Assembly (NCBI GenBank): GCA_002329075.1
Contig: DCXR01000018.1
Coordinates: 39,860-49,368, forward strand
DNA length: 9,509 nucleotides
From: Candidatus Neomicrothrix sp. UBA2131
Lineage (GTDB): Bacteria > Actinomycetota > Acidimicrobiia > Acidimicrobiales > MedAcidi-G1
Direction: 5' to 3'
Part shown: piece after piece, positions 1 through 6,404 of the stretch
Layout of the letters: every line of letters begins with the position of its first letter
Numbering within the stretch: position 1 is the first letter of the stretch
Notes under the pieces: model-generated
The model's database searches: none
Told to the model about the DNA's origin: nothing
The model's input: only the letters and a program-made list of their open reading frames with translations
Made by a program: the position numbers and the translations under genes

Positions 1-514
1 CCCGCAGGACGTCTTCCGGAAGAGACACGACCACGGGACCCGGCCGGTCCGAGCACGCCACGGTGAAGGCCCTTCCGACGGTTGCCGGCAGGTCGTCGAC
101 CGACTCGACCTCAACGACCCACTTGGCGAGATCGTCGAAGAAGGAGCGGTACTCGATCTCCTGGAAGGCCTCGAGACCACGGTGCCCGAGGCTGACCTGT
201 CCGACGAAGAGCACCATCGGCGTCGAAGCCTGTCGTGCCGTGTGAACGCCGATCGAGGCGTTGGTGGCCCCCGGGCCACGGGTAGCGAAGCAGATGCCGG
301 GCCGGCCGGTGAACTTGCCATAGGCCTCGGCCATGTAGGCCGCACCGCCCTCCTGACGACAGGCGACGAAGCGCAGCCGATCGGAAACGTCGTAGAGGGC
401 GTCCAGGGCTGCGAGGTAGCTCTCGCCCGGCACCCCGAAGGCGGTGTCGACGCCCTGGGCGAGCAGGCAGTCGACGAGCACCTGCCCGCCGGTCCTCTCC
501 TCTGACGTTCCCAT
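1..514 (-). CDS. ThDP-dependent enzyme, acetolactate synthase-like, N-terminal part (partial)
   Basis: The first 171 codons of a thiamine-diphosphate enzyme of the acetolactate synthase/benzoylformate decarboxylase superfamily are visible; the rest lies beyond the left edge. The visible part is the N-terminal pyrimidine-binding domain. It has GVPGES near residues 27-32, the cofactor-activating Glu at about residue 55 in RQEGGAAYMAEAYGK, and the family stretch RGPGATNASIGVHTA. Family members normally run to about 550 residues. I chose the ATG at 514 because GAGG (524-527) sits nine bases upstream. An in-frame ATG at 523 directly abuts that GAGG and is less likely. The gene diverges from the SDR gene across an 87-bp gap. 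It is clearly not a second Xsc, because the Xsc-specific FGIMGSAFMD segment is absent. The substrate cannot be named from this part: acetolactate synthase, oxalyl-CoA decarboxylase-like or another 2-oxoacid enzyme are all possible. The superfamily assignment is secure. Confidence 0.9.
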   Translation of the reverse strand, partial: MGTSEERTGGQVLVDCLLAQGVDTAFGVPGESYLAALDALYDVSDRLRFVACRQEGGAAYMAEAYGKFTGRPGICFATRGPGATNASIGVHTARQASTPMVLFVGQVSLGHRGLEAFQEIEYRSFFDDLAKWVVEVESVDDLPATVGRAFTVACSDRPGPVVVSLPEDVLR

Positions 515-527
515 GCCGCGCATCCTC

Positions 528-541
528 GCACGGTGCCGTGC
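528..541. promoter_or_regulatory. Inverted repeat in the divergent intergenic region
   Basis: GCACGG-TG-CCGTGC has two perfect six-base arms around a two-base centre. It lies immediately upstream of the GAGG ribosome-binding site of the leftward ThDP gene, and about 60 bp upstream of the rightward SDR start. Its place in a divergent 87-bp gap suits an operator. A small hairpin next to the ribosome-binding site is the alternative. A second, shorter palindrome (CGGTACCG, 560-567) lies in the same gap. In G+C-rich DNA such palindromes also arise by chance. Confidence 0.3.
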
Positions 542-601
542 CATCTCCGGATACCGAGGCGGTACCGTTCCCGAATCGGTTGAACCTCAGGGAAGGCTGC
601 G

Positions 602-1345
602 ATGGACCTCGGAATCTCGGGACGCACGGCGTTGGTGACCGGCGCTTCGACCGGACTGGGGCTGGCGTGTGCCCGGGCACTGGCGGCGGAGGGTGCGCGC
701 GTGGCGCTGGCATCACGCTCGGTCGAGAAGTTGGCGGCCGCCGCCGCCACGATCGAAGGTGACCCGGTCGTGCTCACGGTGGACCTGTCCGAACCGGCGA
801 GCATCGACGTGCTGGTCGACGACGCCACCGCCGCGCTCGGCCAGGTCGACATCCTCGTCGCCAACGGCGGCGGCCCGCCGCCCGGCAACTTCGCCTCGAC
901 CGAAGTCGATGCCTACCAGGCGGCGCTGCAACTGAACCTGCTGTCCATGGTCGCCCTGACCAAGGCCTTCGTGCCTCCGATGCAGGAGCGGGGCTGGGGA
1001 CGGGTCGTCGCCGTGACGTCGGCGGCGGTCCGCCAGCCGATGGCCAACCTGATCCTGTCGAACACCGCCCGCTCGGGGTTGACGGCCTTCCTCAAGACCA
1101 CCGCCCTCGAGGTGGCCGGCGACGGCGTCATCGTCAACACGGTGCAACCCGGCCTGCACGCCACCGACCGGCTGGCCCAACTCTACGACGACCTCGACGG
1201 CGTGGCCGATTCGGTACCCACCGGGCGACTCGGCGATCCGGGCGACTTCGGGAGGATCGTGGCGTTCCTGTGTTCGGAATCCGCGAAGTCGATCATCGGT
1301 GCATCGGTCCCGGTCGACAGCGGGGCAGTCAAGGGCCTGCAGTAG
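602..1345 (+). CDS. SDR-family oxidoreductase-like protein lacking the catalytic Tyr/Lys
   Basis: This 247-residue Rossmann protein has the usual length of short-chain dehydrogenases/reductases. The dinucleotide-binding TGASTGLG is at residues 13-20, and ANGGGPPPG (87-95) replaces the usual NNAG. The structural Asn is N112 and the catalytic Ser is S140. The position 13 residues after that Ser, normally the catalytic Tyr, is S153, and the following YxxxK Lys is R157 (SNTAR). The stretch VNTVQPGLHATDR follows normally. This pattern, with GGPPPG and SNxxR, fits the SDR subgroup annotated as putative beta-ketoacyl-ACP reductase that is known to deviate from the canonical tetrad, so it is probably inherited rather than a recent lesion. 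Ordinary SDR hydride chemistry is doubtful. The start is supported by GGAAGG (591-596) five bases upstream of the ATG. It diverges from the ThDP gene and converges on xsc. Physiological substrate unknown. Confidence 0.9.
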   Translation: MDLGISGRTALVTGASTGLGLACARALAAEGARVALASRSVEKLAAAAATIEGDPVVLTVDLSEPASIDVLVDDATAALGQVDILVANGGGPPPGNFASTEVDAYQAALQLNLLSMVALTKAFVPPMQERGWGRVVAVTSAAVRQPMANLILSNTARSGLTAFLKTTALEVAGDGVIVNTVQPGLHATDRLAQLYDDLDGVADSVPTGRLGDPGDFGRIVAFLCSESAKSIIGASVPVDSGAVKGLQ

Positions 1346-1371
1346 GAGCCCGCAGCAACGGGCGCCGGCTC
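1346..1371. terminator. Candidate bidirectional hairpin terminator between convergent genes
   Basis: The 24-bp gap between the converging SDR and xsc stop codons contains GCCCG-CAGCAA-CGGGC (1348-1363), a five-base-pair G+C-only stem with a six-base loop. A competing outer pairing, GAGCC (1346-1350) with GGCTC (1367-1371), reaches into the xsc stop codon. No T-tract follows on either strand, so this is not a canonical intrinsic terminator. Its location makes a shared transcription-stopping role plausible. Confidence 0.35.
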
Positions 1372-3136
1372 AGACGAAGTCGGTGTACTTCTCGAGGTTG
1401 CGGACCGGGCGGGACAGGGCGTCCTTGCGGAACGGGTCGCCCAGTTCCTTGGTGCACATGATCTCCACGACCGTGGTCCTGCCATCGGTCATCTGGGCGT
1501 CGATGGCGGCCCGGAGTGCCGGGCCGACGTCTTCGAGTTGGTCGACGCGCACGCCTTCGGCGCCCATGGCCCGGGCGATCTCCGAGTAGTCCTCGTCGCC
1601 GTCGAGTTCGCCGGCGACGAACCGGCGACCGTAGAAGTCAACCTGGTTCTTCTTCTCGGCGCCCCACTGTCGGTTGTGGAACACGATGGCGGTGACGGGG
1701 ATGCCGTGGCGGACGGCGGTCATGACCTCGACCATGCTCATCGCCCAGGCGCCGTCGCCGGCGTAGGAGACGGCGGGACGGTCGGGGGCGGCGGCCTTGG
1801 CGCCGATGATGGTGGGAAGGGCGTAGCCGCAGTTGCCCCAGCTCATTGCGGCGAAGAAGGAGCGGGGCTCCTCGAAGCGCAGGTAGCTGTTGGCGACGGA
1901 GTTGATGTTGCCGATGTCGGTGGAGACCATGACCCGGGGCGGCATGGCCTTTTCGAGCTCGCGTAGGACCTGGCGCGGGTGCAGCCAGTTGCCCTCCTCG
2001 TCGATGGCCTCCTTGATCATGTCGATGCTGAAGTCGTCGGTCTCGTGGGTCCAGTCGTCGAGCTCTGCTTCCCAGTCGGCCTTCTCGGCGGCGGTGGCGG
2101 CGGCGCGCTCGTCGCGGGTGGCGTCGCAGGCCAGCGTGCGGTCGGCCAGGCGGGCGGTGAGGGCCCTTGCTGCAGCTCCGGCGTCGCCGCAGATGCCGAC
2201 GGAGACCTTCTTGACGAGGCCGAGCATCTTGGCGTCGGCATCGACCTGGATGATCCTGGCATCGGCGGGCCAGTAGTCCATGTCGTGCTGGGGCAGGGTG
2301 CCGAACGGGCCGAGCCGGGTGCCGAGGGCGAGCACGACATCGGCGCGGGTGATGAGCTTCATGGCGGCCTTGGAGCCCTGATAGCCGAGTGGGCCACACC
2401 ATTGCGGGTGGCTGGCCGGGAAGGAGTCGTTGTGGAGGTACGAGTTCACGACGGGGCAGCCGAGGCGTTCGGCCAGTTCGATGGTCTCGGTGACGGCGTC
2501 GCCCATGACCACGCCGCCACCGGCCAGCAGCACGGGGAACTCCGCGGAGGCCAACAGGTCGGCGGCCTCGTCGAGGCTCTGCTCGCCGCCGGCGCCGCGT
2601 TCGATGCGGATGGGTTCGGGGATCTCGACGTCGATCTCGCCATAGAAGCGGTCGCGCGGGATGTTGAGCTGGGTGGGGCCCATCTCGAGGATCGCCCGGT
2701 CGAAGCAACGGGCGGTGAGCTCGGCCATGCGCTTCTCGTTGACGATATGGCCCTGGTACTTGGTGAACTCCTCGAACATCGGGAGTTGGTTGGCCTCCTG
2801 GAAGCCGCCGAGGCCGATGCCCATGGTGCCGGTCTCGGGGGTGACGATGACGACGGGGCTGTGGGCCCAGAAGGCGGCGGCGATGGCGGTCACGCAGTTG
2901 GAGATGCCGGGGCCGTTCTGGCCGATGACGACGCCGTGGCGGCCGCTGACCCTGGCGAAGCCGTCGGCCATGTGGGCGGCGCCCTGTTCGTGGACGACGG
3001 GCACGAGGCGGATGCCGGCAGGGGTGAAGATGTCCATGGCATCCATGAAGGCCGAACCCATGATGCCGAAGGCTGTCTCGACGCCGTTGGCGACCAGGGT
3101 CTCGACGAAGGCCTCGCTGGGGGTCATGCGGGTCAT
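1370..3136 (-). CDS. xsc: Sulfoacetaldehyde acetyltransferase (Xsc)
   Basis: Xsc is a cytosolic ThDP enzyme that converts sulfoacetaldehyde and phosphate to acetyl phosphate and sulfite, the C-S bond-breaking step of taurine and isethionate catabolism. The 588-residue length is typical. Recognisable Xsc features are FGIMGSAFMD (23-32), the activating Glu E50 in VHEQGAAHMADGFAR, GQNGPG, GGFQEANQLPMFEE, LNIPRD, HNDSFP followed by GPLGYQGSKAAM, and VVLALGTRLGPFGTLP. The ThDP-diphosphate motif is GDG (460-462) to N488 with 25 residues between, running into NRQWGAEKKNQ. The C-terminus has the typical KELGDPFRKDAL. The start is the ATG at 3136, with GAGGAG six bases upstream; a second in-frame ATG three codons on has no such site. 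It is the last gene of a same-strand run of four, after a 124-bp gap holding a promoter candidate. No phosphotransacetylase, sulfite exporter or sulfite dehydrogenase gene is in view. Oxalyl-CoA decarboxylase or acetolactate synthase fits the motifs much less well. Confidence 0.95.
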   Translation of the reverse strand: MTRMTPSEAFVETLVANGVETAFGIMGSAFMDAMDIFTPAGIRLVPVVHEQGAAHMADGFARVSGRHGVVIGQNGPGISNCVTAIAAAFWAHSPVVIVTPETGTMGIGLGGFQEANQLPMFEEFTKYQGHIVNEKRMAELTARCFDRAILEMGPTQLNIPRDRFYGEIDVEIPEPIRIERGAGGEQSLDEAADLLASAEFPVLLAGGGVVMGDAVTETIELAERLGCPVVNSYLHNDSFPASHPQWCGPLGYQGSKAAMKLITRADVVLALGTRLGPFGTLPQHDMDYWPADARIIQVDADAKMLGLVKKVSVGICGDAGAAARALTARLADRTLACDATRDERAAATAAEKADWEAELDDWTHETDDFSIDMIKEAIDEEGNWLHPRQVLRELEKAMPPRVMVSTDIGNINSVANSYLRFEEPRSFFAAMSWGNCGYALPTIIGAKAAAPDRPAVSYAGDGAWAMSMVEVMTAVRHGIPVTAIVFHNRQWGAEKKNQVDFYGRRFVAGELDGDEDYSEIARAMGAEGVRVDQLEDVGPALRAAIDAQMTDGRTTVVEIMCTKELGDPFRKDALSRPVRNLEKYTDFV

Positions 3137-3191
3137 CGGTTGCTCCTCGGGGAAGGCGGGCGGGAGGCGCGGTCACACGCCATGGAGTGAG

Positions 3192-3220
3192 AGCCTATAA
3201 CGCACTCGGAAGAGTGTCTA
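3192..3220 (-). promoter_or_regulatory. Putative xsc promoter
   Basis: Reading leftward, TAGACA (3220-3215, five of six bases of TTGACA) is followed after 17 bp by TAGGCT (3197-3192), which fits the actinobacterial TANNNT -10 pattern. Transcription would start near 3185, giving a leader of about 50 bases that contains the GAGGAG ribosome-binding site. The 124-bp gap is the longest on this strand in the run, which fits a separate promoter for xsc. The assignment comes from pattern reading only; an overlapping TATAGG with a 15-bp spacer is the alternative -10. Confidence 0.4.
3203..3216. promoter_or_regulatory. Inverted repeat (possible operator) inside the xsc promoter spacer
   Basis: CACTC-GGAA-GAGTG has perfect five-base arms and lies between the proposed -35 and -10 elements of xsc, overlapping the end of the -35. 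A third copy of the half-site, GAGTG, is at 3185-3189, at the predicted transcription start. Protein bound here would block RNA polymerase, so a repressor site is the simplest reading. No regulator gene is in the window. Confidence 0.35.
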
Positions 3221-3260
3221 GATGAATGTCATCAGCCGAACGTCCATGCTTCCGGATCGC

Positions 3261-3854
3261 TCAGCGAAGGCCGTCGCTGCCCTCGACCTCGTCGATGGCG
3301 AAGCCACCTATCCGGTGGTGGGGTCGCGGCCCCGTCGACATGCCGAGGGCGTAGACCACCTCGTCGGGCCGCGGTCCGTCGGGTACCACCACCGGCACCA
3401 CGTCGTAGTGGCTGCGCAGGTAGCTGGCGTGCAGGTACACCAGCGGCAGGTCCAGTTGGCAGCCCAGCACGCCTACCTTCTTTGCGGCCGGCACCATGGC
3501 CTTCGGATCGCCCAGCGCCGCCCGCAGGCCGGCGCCCCCCGGGGCATGCCAGACGGCGGCCAGTTCGAGTTCGCCGTTCACGCCGGCGATGGCGCCCTTG
3601 CCGTAGCCCTCGATCTGTGCTCCATCGGCGATGAGGGCGTCGCGCAGTTCCTCGGCCATCGAGATGCCCAGGGGGTTCAATGACTCCATGTACGCGCTCA
3701 GGTCGGGCTCGTGCCGGCCGGCATACGGGTTGGCCAACACGGCGGCGATCGAACCCCGCCGCAGTGGCTCGTCCAGAACGGGCCCGCCGGCGTGGTGGAC
3801 CCGCTCGACGGAAAGCTGGATCTTGCGGATTCCGAGATTCTCCATGCGGTTCAC
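3261..3854 (-). CDS. Amino acid synthesis family protein (DUF1185/AA_synth)
   Basis: This protein of 194-197 residues matches the small 'amino acid synthesis' family (DUF1185). The family's known structures have a chorismate mutase-like fold, but no reaction is established. Family features, numbered from the GTG start, are the IRKI opening followed by a basic VERVHHAGGP stretch, ANPYAGR (41-47), the GYGKGAIAG loop (83-91), a long helix with LHASYLRSHYD (141-151), and the C-terminal GPRPHHRIGG (175-184). The start is uncertain: GTG at 3854 or ATG at 3845, neither with a strong Shine-Dalgarno. The family's usual N-terminus, just before IRKI, favours 3845. It begins 36 bp after the aminotransferase stop, so the two are probably co-transcribed. 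Beside an aminotransferase and an N-methyl methyltransferase, a role in handling a small amino compound is likely but unspecified. Confidence 0.82.
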   Translation of the reverse strand: MNRMENLGIRKIQLSVERVHHAGGPVLDEPLRRGSIAAVLANPYAGRHEPDLSAYMESLNPLGISMAEELRDALIADGAQIEGYGKGAIAGVNGELELAAVWHAPGGAGLRAALGDPKAMVPAAKKVGVLGCQLDLPLVYLHASYLRSHYDVVPVVVPDGPRPDEVVYALGMSTGPRPHHRIGGFAIDEVEGSDGLR

Positions 3855-3890
3855 GCCCGCATGCTGCCACGTTGGGGGTCGTTTCCCATC

Positions 3891-4751
3891 TCAGGCCGGT
3901 CGCAACCGCGAGCGGACGAGCGCCAGGTAGGCAGCTCGCAGACGCAGGGTGAGGGCACCCGACGTACCGTCGCCAATCGGGTGGCCGTCGATCGCCAGGA
4001 CCGGCTCGACGTAGCTGGACGCACCGGTGATCATCGCCTCGTCGGCGGCGAGCGCCTCGTCGAGCGTGTAGGTGCGCTCGTCGATCGGGATCCCCTCGGC
4101 GTCGAGCACCTCCAACAGCGTGCTGCGGGTGACGCCGGGGAGGATGTCGTTCGAGAGCGGGCGCACGAGCAGCGCCCCGTCGACGACCGGGAAGAAGCTC
4201 ACGGCTCCACCTTCGGTGACGGTGCCGTCAGGCGCCACCAGCAGTGCCTCGTCGGCGCCGGCCTCGGAGGCCCCCCAGTTGGCGAGTACCTGGCCGAGGA
4301 GGTTCGTGGTCTTGACATCGCGTCGGGCCCAGCGCAGGTCGGGCTGTGAGCTCATCGTCAGCCCCTTGGGCTCGACGTCCGCCGGGGCTCCATGAAGTGG
4401 CTGGGTGAATCCGAACACCGTCGGGGTGAGCCCCGCAACCGGCACGTAGCTGCGCTCGGCGACCCCGCGTGTCACGTGGAGGTACAGGAAGCCCTCGTCG
4501 ACGTCGTTGCGTCGCACCAGTTCCATGAGGATCCCGAGGAACTCCTCCTCGGTGTGCGGTTCGGGAATCCCCACCTCTGCGAGCGACCGGCGAAGGCGGG
4601 CCAGGTGCTTGCGGACGTCGACGATCCCACCGTCGAGCACGCCCATTCCCTCGTAGATGGCGTCGGCGAAGAGCAGGCCCCGGTCCATGATCGGGATGCG
4701 GGCTTCATCCTCGGGTAGGAACTCGCCGTTCAGGCACACGATGCGGGTCAT
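3891..4751 (-). CDS. Class IV PLP-dependent aminotransferase (D-amino acid/branched-chain type)
   Basis: This 286-residue fold-type IV aminotransferase transfers an amino group between an amino compound and a 2-oxoacid. It has the IPIMDRGLLFADAIYEG opening (19-35, with Tyr 33), the PLP Schiff-base lysine K147 in RRDVKTTNLL, E180 in GTVTEGGAVSFF, and the cofactor-phosphate loop ILPGVTR. Length and motifs resemble D-amino-acid transaminases and 4-amino-4-deoxychorismate lyases more than BCAT. In Bacillus D-amino acid transaminase an Arg-x-His pair binds the substrate alpha-carboxylate; here the matching segment is GVAERSY, with Arg 100 kept and Tyr 102 in place of His. The substrate therefore may differ. 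The start has GGGAGAG (4758-4764) six bases upstream. It lies 102 bp after the MttB-like gene and 36 bp before the DUF1185 gene, all on one strand. Family call is firm; substrate is unknown. Confidence 0.88.
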   Translation of the reverse strand: MTRIVCLNGEFLPEDEARIPIMDRGLLFADAIYEGMGVLDGGIVDVRKHLARLRRSLAEVGIPEPHTEEEFLGILMELVRRNDVDEGFLYLHVTRGVAERSYVPVAGLTPTVFGFTQPLHGAPADVEPKGLTMSSQPDLRWARRDVKTTNLLGQVLANWGASEAGADEALLVAPDGTVTEGGAVSFFPVVDGALLVRPLSNDILPGVTRSTLLEVLDAEGIPIDERTYTLDEALAADEAMITGASSYVEPVLAIDGHPIGDGTSGALTLRLRAAYLALVRSRLRPA

Positions 4752-4853
4752 GGGGTGCTCTCCCAGGGGGAAGATCGGTCGAGGAGGTGGCCTGTGTGTA
4801 CCCCGTCCGTCATCGGCGGGACCCTAGCCCCGGCCGGGGGACGTTCGAAGGGG
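4752..4853. other. Intergenic gap with a G+C palindrome
   Basis: The 102 bp between the MttB-like stop and the aminotransferase start contain CCCCGGCCGGGG (4828-4839), a perfect 12-bp palindrome that could form a short four-pair hairpin. TTCGAA lies just beyond it at 4843-4848 (approximate). No T-tract follows, so I do not call a terminator; partial transcription attenuation is possible. I see no convincing promoter for the aminotransferase. Confidence 0.25.
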
Positions 4854-6398
4854 TCAGTACCAGGCGTCGTCCATGGACGCCTTCTTCTCGGCCACGAAGG
4901 ACCGTAGGTCGGCGTCCACGGATGGATCGATGGCGGGTGGTTCGTAGTCGGCGAGCACCTGCTTCCACCGGGCGTTGGCACGTTGCTGCATGTCGAGGCC
5001 TCCGTCCTCGGTCCACTGCTCGAACGAGTTGGTGTCGGGAAGCGTCGAGGGGTGGTTGGCAGTCTCGAAGTTGGCCAGGGTGTGGGCGGTGCCGAGGAAG
5101 GTGATGCCCGGACCGGCCTCCCGGTAGGCCTCGGCGGCGAGGCTGTTCTCATCGATACCGAGTCCCTGCATCGTCCGCTGCAGCATCCCGAGGTGGTCGG
5201 CGTCCATCACGAACTTCTCATAGCCGATGGTGAGGCCGCCCTCGAGCCAGCCTGCGGCCTGGTGCACGAAGTTTGCGCCGGCCAGCACAGCGGCGGCCAT
5301 GGCGTCGGCGGACTCCTGCATGGCCTGGGCATCGGCCGTCTTCGAGGCGGTGTAGTGGCCGCCGCAGCGAAGGGGCAGGCCCAACCGCCGACAGAGTTGG
5401 CCGATCGCGTAGGTGGCCAGCACTGCCTCGGGCGTTCCGAACGTGGGGGCGCCACTCCTGAGGTCCATGGTCGTGAGGAAGTTGCCGTAGACCATCGGCG
5501 AGCCGGGCCGGGCCAGTTGGCTGAGCGCGATGCCGACCATGGCCTCGGCATGGGCCTGGGCGAGCAGGGCCGACAGGGTGACGGGGCCCATGGCACCGCC
5601 GACGATGAACGGCGAGATCACGCATCCCTGGTTGGCCCGGGCGTATGCCTTGAGGGCGCCGGACATGACGTCGTCGAACACCAGCGGCGAGTTGACGTTG
5701 ATGTTCGCCTGGATGACGCAGTTGTGTTCGAGGAAATCGCTGCCGAAGACGAGGCGGGCCATCTCTATCGAGTCCTCCGCCCGATCGGGCGAGGTCACCG
5801 ACCCCATGAACGGCTTCGTCGACCAGCGGAGGTGGGCGTAGACCATGTCGAGGTGCCGCTTGTTGACCGGGACGTCGACGGGCTCGCAGATCGTTCCGCC
5901 GGAATGGTGGAGCCACGGCGTCGCGTAGGTGAGCTTGACGAAGTTCTCGAAGTCCTCCAGGGACGCGTAGCGGCGCCCACGGTCGAGGTCGGTGACGAAC
6001 GGCGGTCCGTAGGTCGGCGAGAACACGACGTGGTCGCCACCGATGGTGGCGGTGTGCCGGGGATCGCGTCCGTGCATCCGGAACTCGGACGGTGCCGTCG
6101 AGCACAGGTGGCGGGCCAGGCCGGGCTCGAAGCGCACGCATTCCCCATCGACGCTCGCCCCGGCGCTCCGGAAGAGCCCGAGGGCCTCTGCGTCGCCGCG
6201 GAACTCGACACCGACCTTCTCGAGGATCCAGTCGGCGTGCCGTTCGAGGGCGTCGAGGCCGTCCTCGTCGAGAAGTTCGTAGGTGGGGATCCGGCGCCGG
6301 GGGTTGCCGGCGGCCTCCGCCACCTGTTCGTTCTTCGCCATGCGTGCGGCCCGTCCGCCGCGTCGGCGATCGGGAGCCGCCGTCGGATCCCGTTGCAT
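4854..6398 (-). CDS. Trimethylamine methyltransferase (MttB) superfamily protein, non-pyrrolysine
   Basis: MttB-superfamily enzymes move a methyl group from a quaternary or tertiary amine (trimethylamine, glycine betaine, proline betaine, carnitine) to a cobalamin-carrying corrinoid protein. From the ATG at 6398 the protein has 514 residues, the usual size. It opens with the conserved RRRGGRAAR (11-19), then PTYELLDEDGLDALE, VFSPTYGPPFVTDLDRGRRY, HHSGGTICEP (164-173) running into VDVPVNKRHLDM, GGAMGPVTLSALLAQAHAEA (267-286) and a Gly/Ala-rich barrel to the C-terminus. There is no in-frame amber codon, so pyrrolysine is not used, which points away from trimethylamine itself and towards an unidentified N-methylated compound. 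The frame stays open to an ATG at 6536 (560 residues). That extension has no family resemblance and would overlap the divergent gene, so I prefer 6398. No corrinoid protein or RamA-like activator gene is in view. Confidence 0.9.
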   Translation of the reverse strand: MQRDPTAAPDRRRGGRAARMAKNEQVAEAAGNPRRRIPTYELLDEDGLDALERHADWILEKVGVEFRGDAEALGLFRSAGASVDGECVRFEPGLARHLCSTAPSEFRMHGRDPRHTATIGGDHVVFSPTYGPPFVTDLDRGRRYASLEDFENFVKLTYATPWLHHSGGTICEPVDVPVNKRHLDMVYAHLRWSTKPFMGSVTSPDRAEDSIEMARLVFGSDFLEHNCVIQANINVNSPLVFDDVMSGALKAYARANQGCVISPFIVGGAMGPVTLSALLAQAHAEAMVGIALSQLARPGSPMVYGNFLTTMDLRSGAPTFGTPEAVLATYAIGQLCRRLGLPLRCGGHYTASKTADAQAMQESADAMAAAVLAGANFVHQAAGWLEGGLTIGYEKFVMDADHLGMLQRTMQGLGIDENSLAAEAYREAGPGITFLGTAHTLANFETANHPSTLPDTNSFEQWTEDGGLDMQQRANARWKQVLADYEPPAIDPSVDADLRSFVAEKKASMDDAWY

Positions 6399-6404
6399 CG
6401 CCAG

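Noticed and set aside
1979..3190. Long plus-strand open frame (403 codons) opposite xsc
   Set aside because: It is Gly/Ala/Asp/Val-rich with no family resemblance, lies entirely antisense to a clear xsc gene apart from its end, and is the expected by-product of G+C-biased third positions.
3191..3200. Plus-strand TATAAC as a -10 element
   Set aside because: No gene starts rightward from here; the DNA beyond is antisense to the DUF1185 gene, whereas the minus-strand reading serves xsc.
3232..3870. Minus-strand open frame of 212 codons overlapping the DUF1185 gene
   Set aside because: It is a frame-shifted, Arg-rich shadow; the other frame (3261-3854) has the family motifs.
4828..4839. CCCCGGCCGGGG palindrome as an intrinsic terminator
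   Set aside because: The stem would be only four pairs with no T-tract, and the downstream same-strand genes look co-transcribed.
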